A stretch of DNA of 64,000 nt from an uncultured Propionibacteriaceae bacterium. GTDB taxonomy: Bacteria > Actinomycetota > Actinomycetes > Propionibacteriales > Propionibacteriaceae. The stretch covers positions 1 to 64,000 of the forward strand of contig CALBCJ010000040.1 of assembly GCA_937926975.1 (NCBI GenBank), written 5' to 3'. Every line of letters begins with the position of its first letter. Position 1 is the stretch's first letter. A program made the position numbers and the translations under genes. Positions 7,958 to 15,519 of this stretch are shown in pieces. The notes under the pieces were generated by a model. The model searched no databases and was not told the DNA's origin. It saw only the letters and a program-made list of their open reading frames with translations.

Positions 7958-8032
7958 TTTCGCTGGGGCCCGTTCGCGGGGCGCTGGCTGTGTCACCGGC
8001 CGGTCTTCGGACTTGATCTCACCCCAGCGAAA
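7958..8032 (-). promoter_or_regulatory. Possible ribosome-site sequestering pairing of the riboswitch
   Basis: An 11-base segment inside the riboswitch (TTTCGCTGGGG on the minus strand, 8022-8032) is perfectly complementary to CCCCAGCGAAA just upstream of the btuF start (7958-7968), overlapping the start of the probable ribosome-site region. This could be the ligand-gated switch helix. Confidence 0.5.
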
Positions 8033-8134
8033 CGCCTTCCCAGGTTTCCCCAGTGGCACGTGCCTCGCCGGTCCTTCTCACCGCTGCGCGTCAGTCCCGG
8101 ACTCACACCGGGTTCCCAAAGCCGGTGCCAGCAC
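7993..8134 (-). ncRNA. Cobalamin riboswitch
   Basis: The minus strand carries the class-defining blocks in order: GAGTCCGGGACTGACGCGCA with AGCGGT after it, the B12 box GCCACTG followed by GGGAAACC and GGGAAGGCG, and the closing AAGTCCGAAGACCGGCC. Paired flanks GTGCTGGCACCGG and CCGGCCGGTGACAC bracket it. It precedes btuF. No U-rich terminator follows, so translational control of btuF is more likely than attenuation. Confidence 0.93.
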
Positions 8135-8135
8135 G

Positions 8136-8355
8136 ATAACAGGCCCTGCCTCCCGGCCGCGCCCGGCCTGGCACTGACACCGCGCGCCTGGCAGCCGCGG
8201 CTTCCTGGCCAGCCCCAGCACCCGCGGGCCGGGGCGCCTGCCAGCTCAGCCGACGAGCTGGTTGCGCTCCCGCAGCCGGGCCAGCACGGTGGCGTACGCC
8301 GCGTCACCTGCCGGCAGCTGTCCACAGGCCGGCCTGGTGCTGCCTGTTATCCACA
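8136..8355. promoter_or_regulatory. Riboswitch promoter and two DnaA-box-like sites in an intergenic region
   Basis: TGTTAT on the minus strand (8136-8141) is a good -10 box immediately before the riboswitch. In the rest of the 270-base gap there are two DnaA-box-like nonamers on the plus strand, CTGTCCACA (8318-8326) and TTATCCACA (8347-8355, identical to the strong E. coli box). A 65-codon minus-strand open frame here has no support. Nothing else is evident. Confidence 0.4.
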
Positions 8356-8406
8356 GATACCAGGACGGGGCTTTTGTCGGGCTGGCCGGTCCAGAAGAAT
8401 CGGTGC

Positions 8407-8658
8407 ATGGCCGACACCACCCTTGCCCTCGCCGCTCAGGCACTCGCCTCGCTCCGGTCTCAGGTCCCCGACGCGGACCGGATCACGCTGACCGCCAGCT
8501 TCAGCCCTGGCCACATGACCTACCAGGTCAAGGCGTACGACTCTGCAGGCGCTCACGACCTTGCGGACACCTCACCCCTGAAAGCGATCCACCACCTCGG
8601 GGGGTGGGACGCGACCCCCGGCACGATCGAGGTGACGGTGCACCAGGACGGCTCCTGA
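8407..8658 (+). CDS. Small hypothetical protein upstream of SUKH gene
   Basis: An 83-residue soluble protein with an N-terminal helix (TLALAAQALASLRSQV) followed by predicted strands (ITLTASFSPGHMTYQVKAYD and TIEVTVHQDGS), an alpha/beta domain I do not recognise. The ATG at 8407 is preferred; another in-frame start lies at 8374. The next gene continues in the same frame after this TGA, nine bases before a CTG codon. The pair is therefore either an operon or, less likely, one gene with an in-frame stop. A role alongside the SUKH protein is inferred from adjacency only. Confidence 0.6.
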   Translation: MADTTLALAAQALASLRSQVPDADRITLTASFSPGHMTYQVKAYDSAGAHDLADTSPLKAIHHLGGWDATPGTIEVTVHQDGS

Positions 8659-8667
8659 CAGGGGCAC

Positions 8668-9942
8668 CTGAGCGAGGTTGACCCGACCGAGCTGCTGATC
8701 CGCCCGCTGGAGTACCCGCAGCGTCCGGTTGCTCTGCCGCCGCTCACCGAGGCCCAGCAGGAGGAGCTGAGTGCCCTGTGGGAGCAGGGAAAGTCCGACT
8801 ATGAGGCGGGGCCGCCCGCGACCGAGGAGGACCTGGCTGAGCTCGCTGAGCAGCTCGGCGTGCCGGTGCCACCGCAGCTCACGGCGCTGCTGCAGATCGC
8901 CAACGGCGCCGAGGTGTCGGTCGACAACCCGTTCGACGAGGACGAGGAGGGCGACCTTGTGGGTGACGCCCCCGACGAGGACAGCGACGACGAGGACCTG
9001 GACGAGGAGGACGGGGACGAGGATGCCGATGAGGAGGATGACGAGGACGAGGAGTACCTGGATGAGGAGGACGCCTACCTGGAGCAGGCGTACCAGCAGA
9101 CGCTGACCTCGGGCTGGCAGCTGCTGCCCACGGCCCGGATCGCGTCCGAGTGGAAGCACTGGTGCGAGCTGGCCGCCGACGGCTCGTACGACGGGGTCGC
9201 CTGCGACATCGGCCGGGTCGGCGTCGCCCAGCCGCGGCTGGTGCACCCGGGCTGGGTCCCGTTCGCCTCAGACGGTGCCGGCAACTACCTGGCGATCGAC
9301 ACCGTGCCGGGGCCGAGGGGAGTAGCCGGGCAGGTAGTCGAGTTCGGCACCGACCTGGTCGACGGCCCGTACGTCCATGCCGACTCGCTGGTGGACTTCC
9401 TGGCCAAGCGCCGGTACGAGTGGCCCGACGACCCCGGTCTCGACCACCTGGTGCAGGCCGACGAGCCCCGGCCCCTGACCGCCGACGACGTGCCAGCCGA
9501 GGTCCAGTCGCTGCGGGTCTTCAACCTGAGCGAGGCCAGCGGAAGCGTCGTCGCCCGGGCCACCAACCTCAAGATGCTGCTGCTGCGGCGGGTGGGCCAG
9601 GTCGACCTGTCTGGTCTGCAGGAGCTGCCACTGCAAGAGCTGCGGCTGCTGGACCTGCCGCGGGTGGACCTGACGCCGCTCGCCGGGCACCCGACGCTGC
9701 GCCGGATCAGCCTGGAGAGCATCGAGCACCTGGACGGAGCCGCTACGCTCGCCCAGCTGCCGGCGCTGGAGACCGTCGAGACCGAGAAGACGCCGACCGA
9801 TGGCCTGCGGTCTCTGGCCGGTCATCCCCGGCTGCACCGAGTGAAGCTCGGCGACTCGAGGCCGATGACCGAGGCCGTACGGATCGCGCAGCAGCTGGTC
9901 GGTGACCAGCTCACCCTGCACGAGGAGTCTGGTCAGCTGTAG
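8668..9942 (+). CDS. SMI1/KNR4 (SUKH) domain protein with acidic insert and leucine-rich repeats, apparent CTG start
   Basis: About 424 residues. The SUKH-type domain starts around residue 50 (EEDLAELAEQLGVPVPPQLT then LLQIANGAEV) and resumes after an insert with HPGWVPFASDGAGNYLAID and GQVVEFGTD, the classic SMI1/KNR4 core. The insert (about residues 90-140) is almost all Asp/Glu. The C-terminal third has degenerate leucine-rich repeats (LRVFNLSEA, LKMLLLRRV, LRLLDLPRV, LRRISLESI). Clear coding sequence extends upstream of 8860 with no ATG, GTG or TTG; CTG at 8668 behind GGGG gives a natural-looking N terminus (SEVDPTELLIRPLEYP). SUKH proteins commonly act as immunity proteins against polymorphic toxins; no toxin is adjacent. 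Confidence 0.7.
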   Translation: MSEVDPTELLIRPLEYPQRPVALPPLTEAQQEELSALWEQGKSDYEAGPPATEEDLAELAEQLGVPVPPQLTALLQIANGAEVSVDNPFDEDEEGDLVGDAPDEDSDDEDLDEEDGDEDADEEDDEDEEYLDEEDAYLEQAYQQTLTSGWQLLPTARIASEWKHWCELAADGSYDGVACDIGRVGVAQPRLVHPGWVPFASDGAGNYLAIDTVPGPRGVAGQVVEFGTDLVDGPYVHADSLVDFLAKRRYEWPDDPGLDHLVQADEPRPLTADDVPAEVQSLRVFNLSEASGSVVARATNLKMLLLRRVGQVDLSGLQELPLQELRLLDLPRVDLTPLAGHPTLRRISLESIEHLDGAATLAQLPALETVETEKTPTDGLRSLAGHPRLHRVKLGDSRPMTEAVRIAQQLVGDQLTLHEESGQL

Positions 9943-9947
9943 CCCTG

Positions 9948-9967
9948 GCGAGCCGGCCCGGGCTCGC
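9948..9967. terminator. Short bidirectional hairpin
   Basis: GCGAGCC (9948-9954) pairs with GGCTCGC (9961-9967) across six bases, between the convergent SUKH gene and the serine hydrolase gene. There is no U tract, so termination strength is uncertain. Confidence 0.5.
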
Positions 9968-10027
9968 AGAGATCTCCCGGGGCACCCGACCAGTGCAGCC
10001 GTGCCTCGACCGGGAACCCCGGTGTGA

Positions 10028-11455
10028 CTAGGCCGGGAACGGCTTGGCGAGCTGGTGGACCCGTACCGGGCCGATCGGCGGCACGTTCCAGGCGATGGTG
10101 GCCTGGGCGGAGCCGGTCGGCAGGGTCCAGGTCACCAGGTGCGGGGTGTGCAGGATCGCCATCCGCAGCGTCCAGCCGCCCGGCCCGTACGCGGCACTCG
10201 TCGACACCGCCAGCCAGCGCTCGCCCCAGGCCAGCCGCCCGGGAACCCAGCGGTCCGGTCCGGCCTCGACGCGGTGCTGAGCGCCGGTGTCGTCGGTCCA
10301 CTCCAGGCTGGCATGGTCCGCGCCGGCGGTCAGGCTGAGCCGGTTGCCGTGGTTGTCGCCGCCTTCCCAGGAGGCGGTCTCGGGCTGCTCGGGCCAGCCA
10401 GCCCCGGCGGTCGGCACCCTCAGCCCGGCCAGGGCCTGGGCGAGCGCCTCGTCCCCGCCGGGGGTCGGCTCCCGGTCCACCCCGGGCAGCAGCTCGGACC
10501 AGATCACGTCCAAGGTGGTCTGCATGTCGGGGCTCCACGAGGTGATCGCCACCACCAGGTCCTGCTCCGGCAGCACCAGGCCGTACTGGCCGAAGGCGCC
10601 GTCGCCGCGGTAGCCGTGCTGGCACTGCCACACCTGCCACCCGTACCCGAGGCTCCAGTCCCCGGTACGGCCGGTCGGCGCCGTCGCCACGTGCCGCTGG
10701 GCGTGCTGGTCGGCCCAGGCGGCCGGCAGCAGCCGTACGCCGTTGTGGATCCCGCGGTCGAGGATCAGCTGGAAGAACGCGGCAGCCACGGCGGTGGTGG
10801 TGTGGAGCCCGGAGAAGCCCAGTGGCACACCGTCGGAGTCCCGGGCCCAGTACGGGGTCGGCAGGCCGAGCGGGCCGAAGACGTGCTCGGTCAGCAGGTC
10901 CAGCACGTCACGGCCGGCGTACCGGGCCACGAGCCGGGACAGGGTCCAGGTGCAGGGCTGGTTGTACTCGAAGGTCACCCCGGGAGTCCCGGTTGGCTCG
11001 ACTCGCAGGAACTGCGCCAGCTGCGCCTCGCCCAGCCCTCCCCGACCCGGGTCAGACGAGGGGTCGTTCCATCCGAGCAGGTCGTTGTTCACGTCGTGCT
11101 GGTGGCCTGAGGCCATGGCCAGCAGGTCCCGGACCCGGACCTGGCGCATCACCGGGCCGATCTGCTCGTCGACCAGGTCCGGCAGCAGGTCCACGACCCG
11201 GTCGTCGTAGCCGAAGCAGCCCTGGTCGACCGCGATCCCCACCGCCGCCGAGCAGAAGGTCTTGCTCAGCGAGTACACCAGGCGGATCTGGTCGCTGGTC
11301 CACGGGTCAGCCTCACCGGCAGCGATCACCTGCCCGTGCCGCAGCACCACGATCCCGTGCAGCTCGGTGCCGCGGGCGGCCAGCTCGGTGATCGTACGGG
11401 CCAGGGCGGCCGGGTCCACACCCGTCTCGGCCGGGGTCGCCGTCGGAAGCGTCAT
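10028..11455 (-). CDS. Beta-lactamase-fold serine hydrolase (class C / esterase VIII type)
   Basis: A 475-residue cytoplasmic protein (no signal peptide) of the penicillin-binding/beta-lactamase fold. The catalytic SxxK is SLSK (Ser62, Lys65) preceded by LVY, and a Tyr-containing TFEYNQP near residue 165 fits the second catalytic motif position. RVRDLLAMASGHQHD is the conserved turn of this family. The C-terminal 120 residues (after about 355) form an extra domain found in some serine hydrolases with unknown role. Substrates could be esters, D-amino-acid peptides or beta-lactams; sequence alone does not decide. It stands alone, convergent with the SUKH gene. Confidence 0.85.
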   Translation of the reverse strand: MTLPTATPAETGVDPAALARTITELAARGTELHGIVVLRHGQVIAAGEADPWTSDQIRLVYSLSKTFCSAAVGIAVDQGCFGYDDRVVDLLPDLVDEQIGPVMRQVRVRDLLAMASGHQHDVNNDLLGWNDPSSDPGRGGLGEAQLAQFLRVEPTGTPGVTFEYNQPCTWTLSRLVARYAGRDVLDLLTEHVFGPLGLPTPYWARDSDGVPLGFSGLHTTTAVAAAFFQLILDRGIHNGVRLLPAAWADQHAQRHVATAPTGRTGDWSLGYGWQVWQCQHGYRGDGAFGQYGLVLPEQDLVVAITSWSPDMQTTLDVIWSELLPGVDREPTPGGDEALAQALAGLRVPTAGAGWPEQPETASWEGGDNHGNRLSLTAGADHASLEWTDDTGAQHRVEAGPDRWVPGRLAWGERWLAVSTSAAYGPGGWTLRMAILHTPHLVTWTLPTGSAQATIAWNVPPIGPVRVHQLAKPFPA

Positions 11456-11523
11456 AACCGCACCCTAGTCGTCGCCGCGGACCCTCTCACCGGCGGCCAC
11501 CCTGGTCGCTCAGCCGACCCCGC

Positions 11524-13191
11524 TCACAGGGGGACGCTCACCACGGTGCTGACCGCGTCGAGACGGTTCGCGACCCGCACCAGCAGCAGCAGCTGGTTGT
11601 CCACGATCAGCGAGCTGTACACGGTGACCTCGACCCCGCCGGCCGCGTTCGGGACGGCGACCTCGGCGCTGGTCCACTGCACCCCGTCTGGGGAGCGCCA
11701 GAGCGTGACCTTCGTGTGGTCCTCACTGGCGACCACCGCGACGGCCTCGTCCCCGTGCGCGGTGACCGAGCCGAAGCTGGTCTCGCCCCAGTCGTTCATC
11801 ACCATGAATGACCACTGCTGGCTGTCCGTCGACGACCACAAGCACGGGAGCCAGGTGGTGGTCCCGTCGAGCCGGGCAGATCCTCTGGCCACCAGCCGGC
11901 TACCGACCATGATCACGCTGTTGGCGCGGGCCTCGGCCACACCCGTGGTCGGCAGGTCGGCGATGTCCCAGGTCTGCCGGTCCTGAGAGACCCACACCCG
12001 AGGCTGGGTGCCCTTCGTGGTCGACGACGAGCCGACCGCGACCAGTCCCTGCCCGGTCCCGACGACGCTCCTCATCGTCCGGGTCCGGTTCTGCAGACCC
12101 GCCAGGTCGGTCAGCTCGTCCTCGTCGCCGTACGCGTCTCCCCGGGCATACACCCGGGTCGGCTTCCCTTCGGTCCAGGTCTTGCCGTCGGGACTGGTGT
12201 AGACCAGAGCCGATGTCCGTACACCACCGTTGGTGGACTTGTCCCCGACCACCACCCAGCGGTCCCGGTCCCAGATCACCTGGTTGATCGAGGAGTAGTG
12301 GTACTGGGCCACCTTGTTGAAGGTGCTGGGCGCGACGAGTGACCAGTCCCTGCCGTCTCGCGACAGCCGAAGCCAGCCGGCGCCCCTCAGCGACCCCCAC
12401 ATCGCGATACCGGCGTCCGTGCCGGTGATGCCCGAGACGGGCTGGCGTGGTTCCTCCATGACCATCCGGGGGGCGGAGAACCTGGACCCCTCGCGCCGCC
12501 AGGTCCCGAACCCGCCATGCGCCGACCCCCAGGCATCAACCTGCCCTCCGAGGGAGGTGAGCCACATCGGACGCACGAGCGGCTTCATCCCAGGAGCGGG
12601 AGGTATGGGCGCCGAGGTCCAGGTTGCACCGGCATCCGCGGTGCGCAGCACCGTCCCGGCAGCGCTGGTCGTGCCACAGCTGATCGCGACCAGGGCCGTG
12701 TCCCCCATGGTCACGGCAGCGCTGACGCCCGGCTCCTCTGGAAGCCCAGGCAAGGTCACCGGTCTCCAGCCCCCGTCCTGCAGCCGGTACGCGTCAAGGC
12801 CCGACTGCTCCGCTGCGTTCACCTTCATGATGACGACCAGTGAGCCCCCGAGCGACAGCACTCCCTGGAGCGACGTCGAGCGCTCCCGCCGGGGCAGCTG
12901 CGGCATCAGCGACCAGGTAGAGCCGTCGGGTGAGGACAGCAGGTACCCCCAGTAGGTGTTCCGCTTTCCGTCGAAGTAGCTGCCGCTCGCCACAAAACTG
13001 TCGCCAATGGACTCAATCTCGACCAGCTCTGTGACGAAACGACCGCTGTCGGCCGGCTCGGGGGTGGGCTTCACCTGCCACGAGACTCCTCGGTCGCCCG
13101 ACACGAAGGTCAGCGGGAACGTCTGACGCCCGTCGCTGCGGAACTCGTCCAGTGCTGACCCACCGACCGCGACCACTGTGTCCCCCCGCAC
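11524..13191 (-). CDS. BNR/propeller repeat protein, C-terminal portion of an interrupted lipoprotein gene
   Basis: 555 codons made of repeated propeller blades of the sialidase/BNR type (WVSQDRQTWDIADL, YTSPDGKTWTEG, WRSPDGVQWTSAEV, SSPDGSTWSLMPQL), each ending with the S/T-D-G-x-T-W turn. It has no signal peptide. It lies in exactly the same frame as the lipoprotein segment upstream, separated only by a TGA at 13207-13209; the readable blade sequence continues straight across. The GTG at 13191 has no clear ribosome site, so this part is translated only by readthrough, re-initiation or not at all. As one protein it would be a 771-residue extracytoplasmic propeller lipoprotein of unknown binding function. 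Confidence 0.7.
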   Translation of the reverse strand: MRGDTVVAVGGSALDEFRSDGRQTFPLTFVSGDRGVSWQVKPTPEPADSGRFVTELVEIESIGDSFVASGSYFDGKRNTYWGYLLSSPDGSTWSLMPQLPRRERSTSLQGVLSLGGSLVVIMKVNAAEQSGLDAYRLQDGGWRPVTLPGLPEEPGVSAAVTMGDTALVAISCGTTSAAGTVLRTADAGATWTSAPIPPAPGMKPLVRPMWLTSLGGQVDAWGSAHGGFGTWRREGSRFSAPRMVMEEPRQPVSGITGTDAGIAMWGSLRGAGWLRLSRDGRDWSLVAPSTFNKVAQYHYSSINQVIWDRDRWVVVGDKSTNGGVRTSALVYTSPDGKTWTEGKPTRVYARGDAYGDEDELTDLAGLQNRTRTMRSVVGTGQGLVAVGSSSTTKGTQPRVWVSQDRQTWDIADLPTTGVAEARANSVIMVGSRLVARGSARLDGTTTWLPCLWSSTDSQQWSFMVMNDWGETSFGSVTAHGDEAVAVVASEDHTKVTLWRSPDGVQWTSAEVAVPNAAGGVEVTVYSSLIVDNQLLLLVRVANRLDAVSTVVSVPL

Positions 13192-13206
13192 CGCGGCGCT
13201 GTACAG

Positions 13207-13842
13207 TCAGCCATAGCCCGGCAGACTGGTCGCTGCCCAGGCCACCCCGTCGGAGGACCGCCAGGTGGTGGGGACCCGGTGGGTGCCGTCGGCGGCGGAG
13301 ACGCTTCCCACCAGCAGGAAGCCATCGGGCAGACTCACCAGGTGATGAAGGTTGGCCGATGTGTCAATGCCGGTCGCCTCGCTGCGGTCCCAGGTCGCTG
13401 CGTCTCGGCTCGACCAGGTCACAATGCGGTCGTCCTTGCTGCCAAGAGCCACCCACAGGCCGTTACTGACGGCTACCTTCCCGATGGAGGACTCCTCGAC
13501 GCCGGTCGCTCGGGCCGCGTCGTCACTCAGCTTGCCCTCAGCCCAGGTGGCGCCGCCATCGGTGGAGCGCTTGAAGTAGGGCACCTTGACCCGACCTTGG
13601 TAGTCCCCCACGGCCACAGTCGTCGAACCGTCCGTGGCGAAGCCATACGGTGTTGTGGTGATGTCGAGCCCTCGGTCGGGCACCGTACCGAAGACCTCGG
13701 CCGGGAGGGTCGGAGCATTCACCTCCGGTGAAGGTGACTCCTGGGGAGCACGGAACAGGCTGCAGCCGGTCAGGAGCGCCACCAGCACGACCAGCGCCAC
13801 GGATCTGATCGCCGACGGGGGGCGGACGTCGATGTCTTTCAT
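13207..13842 (-). CDS. BNR/propeller lipoprotein, N-terminal portion ending at an in-frame TGA
   Basis: 211 residues. The signal peptide ends in a lipobox (LLTGC, Cys27) followed by a Pro/Ser-rich tether. Propeller blades then begin (FKRSTDGGATWAEGK, TWSSRDAATWDRSEA, TWRSSDGVAWAATSL). The frame stops at TGA (13207-13209) in mid-blade after PGYG and resumes as LYSAAVRGDTVVAVGG in the same frame. The ATG at 13842 is supported by a TAGAGT box exactly 6 bases upstream (leaderless). The TGA is followed by C, a context known for leaky termination. A recent nonsense mutation or base-call error is the simplest reading. Confidence 0.75.
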   Translation of the reverse strand: MKDIDVRPPSAIRSVALVVLVALLTGCSLFRAPQESPSPEVNAPTLPAEVFGTVPDRGLDITTTPYGFATDGSTTVAVGDYQGRVKVPYFKRSTDGGATWAEGKLSDDAARATGVEESSIGKVAVSNGLWVALGSKDDRIVTWSSRDAATWDRSEATGIDTSANLHHLVSLPDGFLLVGSVSAADGTHRVPTTWRSSDGVAWAATSLPGYG

Positions 13843-13848
13843 GTGGGG

Positions 13849-13854
13849 ACTCTA
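13849..13854 (-). promoter_or_regulatory. -10 box of leaderless promoter for the propeller lipoprotein
   Basis: TAGAGT on the minus strand with 6 bases to the ATG at 13842; no ribosome site fits in between. Confidence 0.5.
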
Positions 13855-13889
13855 AGGGCTTCGTCTGACACTGTGGGTCAGATTGGGAG

Positions 13890-14233
13890 TTTTCCACAGG
13901 AAAATTATGTACGTCGCCGTTGTCCACAGGTTACGACCCCGACGGTTGACTACCGCCGTACCATGAGCCCGGGCAACCATGTGCCGTTGTCGCCAGCGAA
14001 TCGACAGTCCCTGCCAGAGCAGGGACTCGGCGGCCCTGTCCAAACCGCTTAGACTCCCGGTCAGGATCGGGTCGTCCACTCTGCGGACAGCACAGGTCCG
14101 GGAAGGCCGGGGGCGTACCGCGGCCGACGTGGTCCCGACCCGGGTTCCCGTCCCGTACGGTGCCGCGCGCCCGGCTGCCGCGATCCCGAGGCGGCCGGCG
14201 CGGGGGATGAGGCGCGTACGGTGCCGCGCGCCC
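13890..14233. other. Gene-free stretch with DnaA-box-like sites, a hairpin and a short direct repeat
   Basis: The 500-base gap between the propeller lipoprotein and the ATPase gene holds TTTTCCACA (13890-13898) and TTGTCCACA (13920-13928), both DnaA-box-like. It also holds a 9-bp hairpin AGTCCCTGC/GCAGGGACT (14006-14014 and 14019-14027, four-base loop), and two copies of the 19-mer CGTACGGTGCCGCGCGCCC at 14154-14172 and 14215-14233. No gene is supported. The hairpin could be a terminator remnant or part of a small RNA. Confidence 0.4.
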
Positions 14234-14358
14234 CACGGCCGTACCTCTGCCGGCCAGCCACGGGCACCGACGACTACCAGCACCGCACAGCGCTTCGGGG
14301 CACAGCGTCAGCGCAGTACTCTGAGCTGTCGTCCGCCGATGTCGGGAAGCGAGCACCG

Positions 14359-15519
14359 ATGCGCATCACCCACCTGGCTGCCAGGAACTGGCGCAACTTC
14401 AAGACGGTCGAGCTCAGCGTTGGTGACCGCCTTTTTGTTGTCGGGCCGAACGCTGCTGGGAAGTCCAACCTGCTCGACCTCTTCCGGTTCCTCTCCGACC
14501 TGACCCCGACCGGCGGTGGCCTCTCCTCGGCCATCGAGCGCCGCGGCGGACTGTCCAAGGCTCGAAGCCTGTTCGCCCGCAACAACGCCAAAGGTCGTCT
14601 CGTTGTTGAGGTGACCCTGCGAGATGCAGAGAGCGTGTGGCGCTACAGGCTGTCGGTCCGTGGCGAAGGGCGCGGCCTCAACCGCCCGGTGGTCGACGAA
14701 GAACTGGTCGAGAAGGACGGGACAGAGATCCTGAAGCGCCCTGACAAGCAGGATCAGGCCGATCCGGAGCGACTGACCCAGACTCACCTGGAGCAGATCT
14801 CGGCTAACCACGCGTTCCGCGACATCGCCACCTTCTTCTCCCGGGTCCAGTACTTTCACCTGGTTCCCCAGATCATCCGCAACCCGGCCCGCGCCGACCT
14901 CGGCCCCAACGACCCGTACGGGAGCAGCCTCATCGCTCACATGAACGCCACCCCTGCGAAGACGCGCAACGCCTGGCTGCGACGGATGCAGCAAGCGCTG
15001 CAGGCTGCCGTGCCAGGCTTCGAGTCACTGACCATCGAGACCGACGCCAGCGGGCTGCCTCACCTGATCGCGGGCTACAAGAACTGGCGGTCCAGCCCGT
15101 CGCGCCAGGACGAGGCTGACTTCTCCGACGGCACGCTGCGGCTGATCGGGCTGCTCTGGTCGATCGTCAAGGCCCCGGCCAGCCCGGGAGTGCTGCTGCT
15201 CGAAGAGCCTGAGCTCTCGCTCAACAGCGCCGTCGTGCGTGAGCTTCCATCGGTCCTGGCCCAGGTCCAGCGCTCGAGCGACCAGCAGATCATCCTTTCC
15301 ACGCACTCCCCTGAGCTCCTCAATGACGAGGGCATCCACCCCGATGAGATCCTCGTGCTCCGGGTGACAGAGGACGGGTCGAAGGCCGAGCTGCTGTCCT
15401 CAATACCGGACGCCGTGACTGACCTGGGTCTGGGTCTGAGCACCTCCGACGTGGTCGACGGGCTGATCGCCCCCGGTGACCTCACCGGCATGCTCAAGGC
15501 AGCCCGGAGCAAGCGGTGA
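14359..15519 (+). CDS. AAA (OLD/RecF-like) ATPase of a two-gene ATPase-TOPRIM module
   Basis: A 386-residue ABC/SMC-type ATPase. It opens with MRITHLAARNWRNF, typical of RecF/OLD family members. Walker A is GPNAAGKSN (residues 29-37), the signature region reads DFSDGTLRLIGLLW, Walker B is GVLLLEEPELSL and the H-loop is IILSTHSPELL. I chose the ATG at 14359 since homology starts there; upstream in-frame codons are low-complexity. The stop overlaps the GTG of the TOPRIM gene (GTGA). Such ATPase-nuclease pairs (OLD, Septu, PARIS and relatives) act in phage defence, where the ATPase senses and the TOPRIM partner cleaves; that role here is inference. Confidence 0.85.
   Translation: MRITHLAARNWRNFKTVELSVGDRLFVVGPNAAGKSNLLDLFRFLSDLTPTGGGLSSAIERRGGLSKARSLFARNNAKGRLVVEVTLRDAESVWRYRLSVRGEGRGLNRPVVDEELVEKDGTEILKRPDKQDQADPERLTQTHLEQISANHAFRDIATFFSRVQYFHLVPQIIRNPARADLGPNDPYGSSLIAHMNATPAKTRNAWLRRMQQALQAAVPGFESLTIETDASGLPHLIAGYKNWRSSPSRQDEADFSDGTLRLIGLLWSIVKAPASPGVLLLEEPELSLNSAVVRELPSVLAQVQRSSDQQIILSTHSPELLNDEGIHPDEILVLRVTEDGSKAELLSSIPDAVTDLGLGLSTSDVVDGLIAPGDLTGMLKAARSKR

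Noticed and set aside
8246..8443. A 65-codon minus-strand frame between the riboswitch and the SUKH locus
   Set aside because: No ribosome site or similarity, and it overlaps the plus-strand small gene's start region.
13207..13209. TGA as a selenocysteine codon
   Set aside because: No SECIS-like hairpin was evident directly downstream and propeller blades do not use selenocysteine; mutation or readthrough is simpler.
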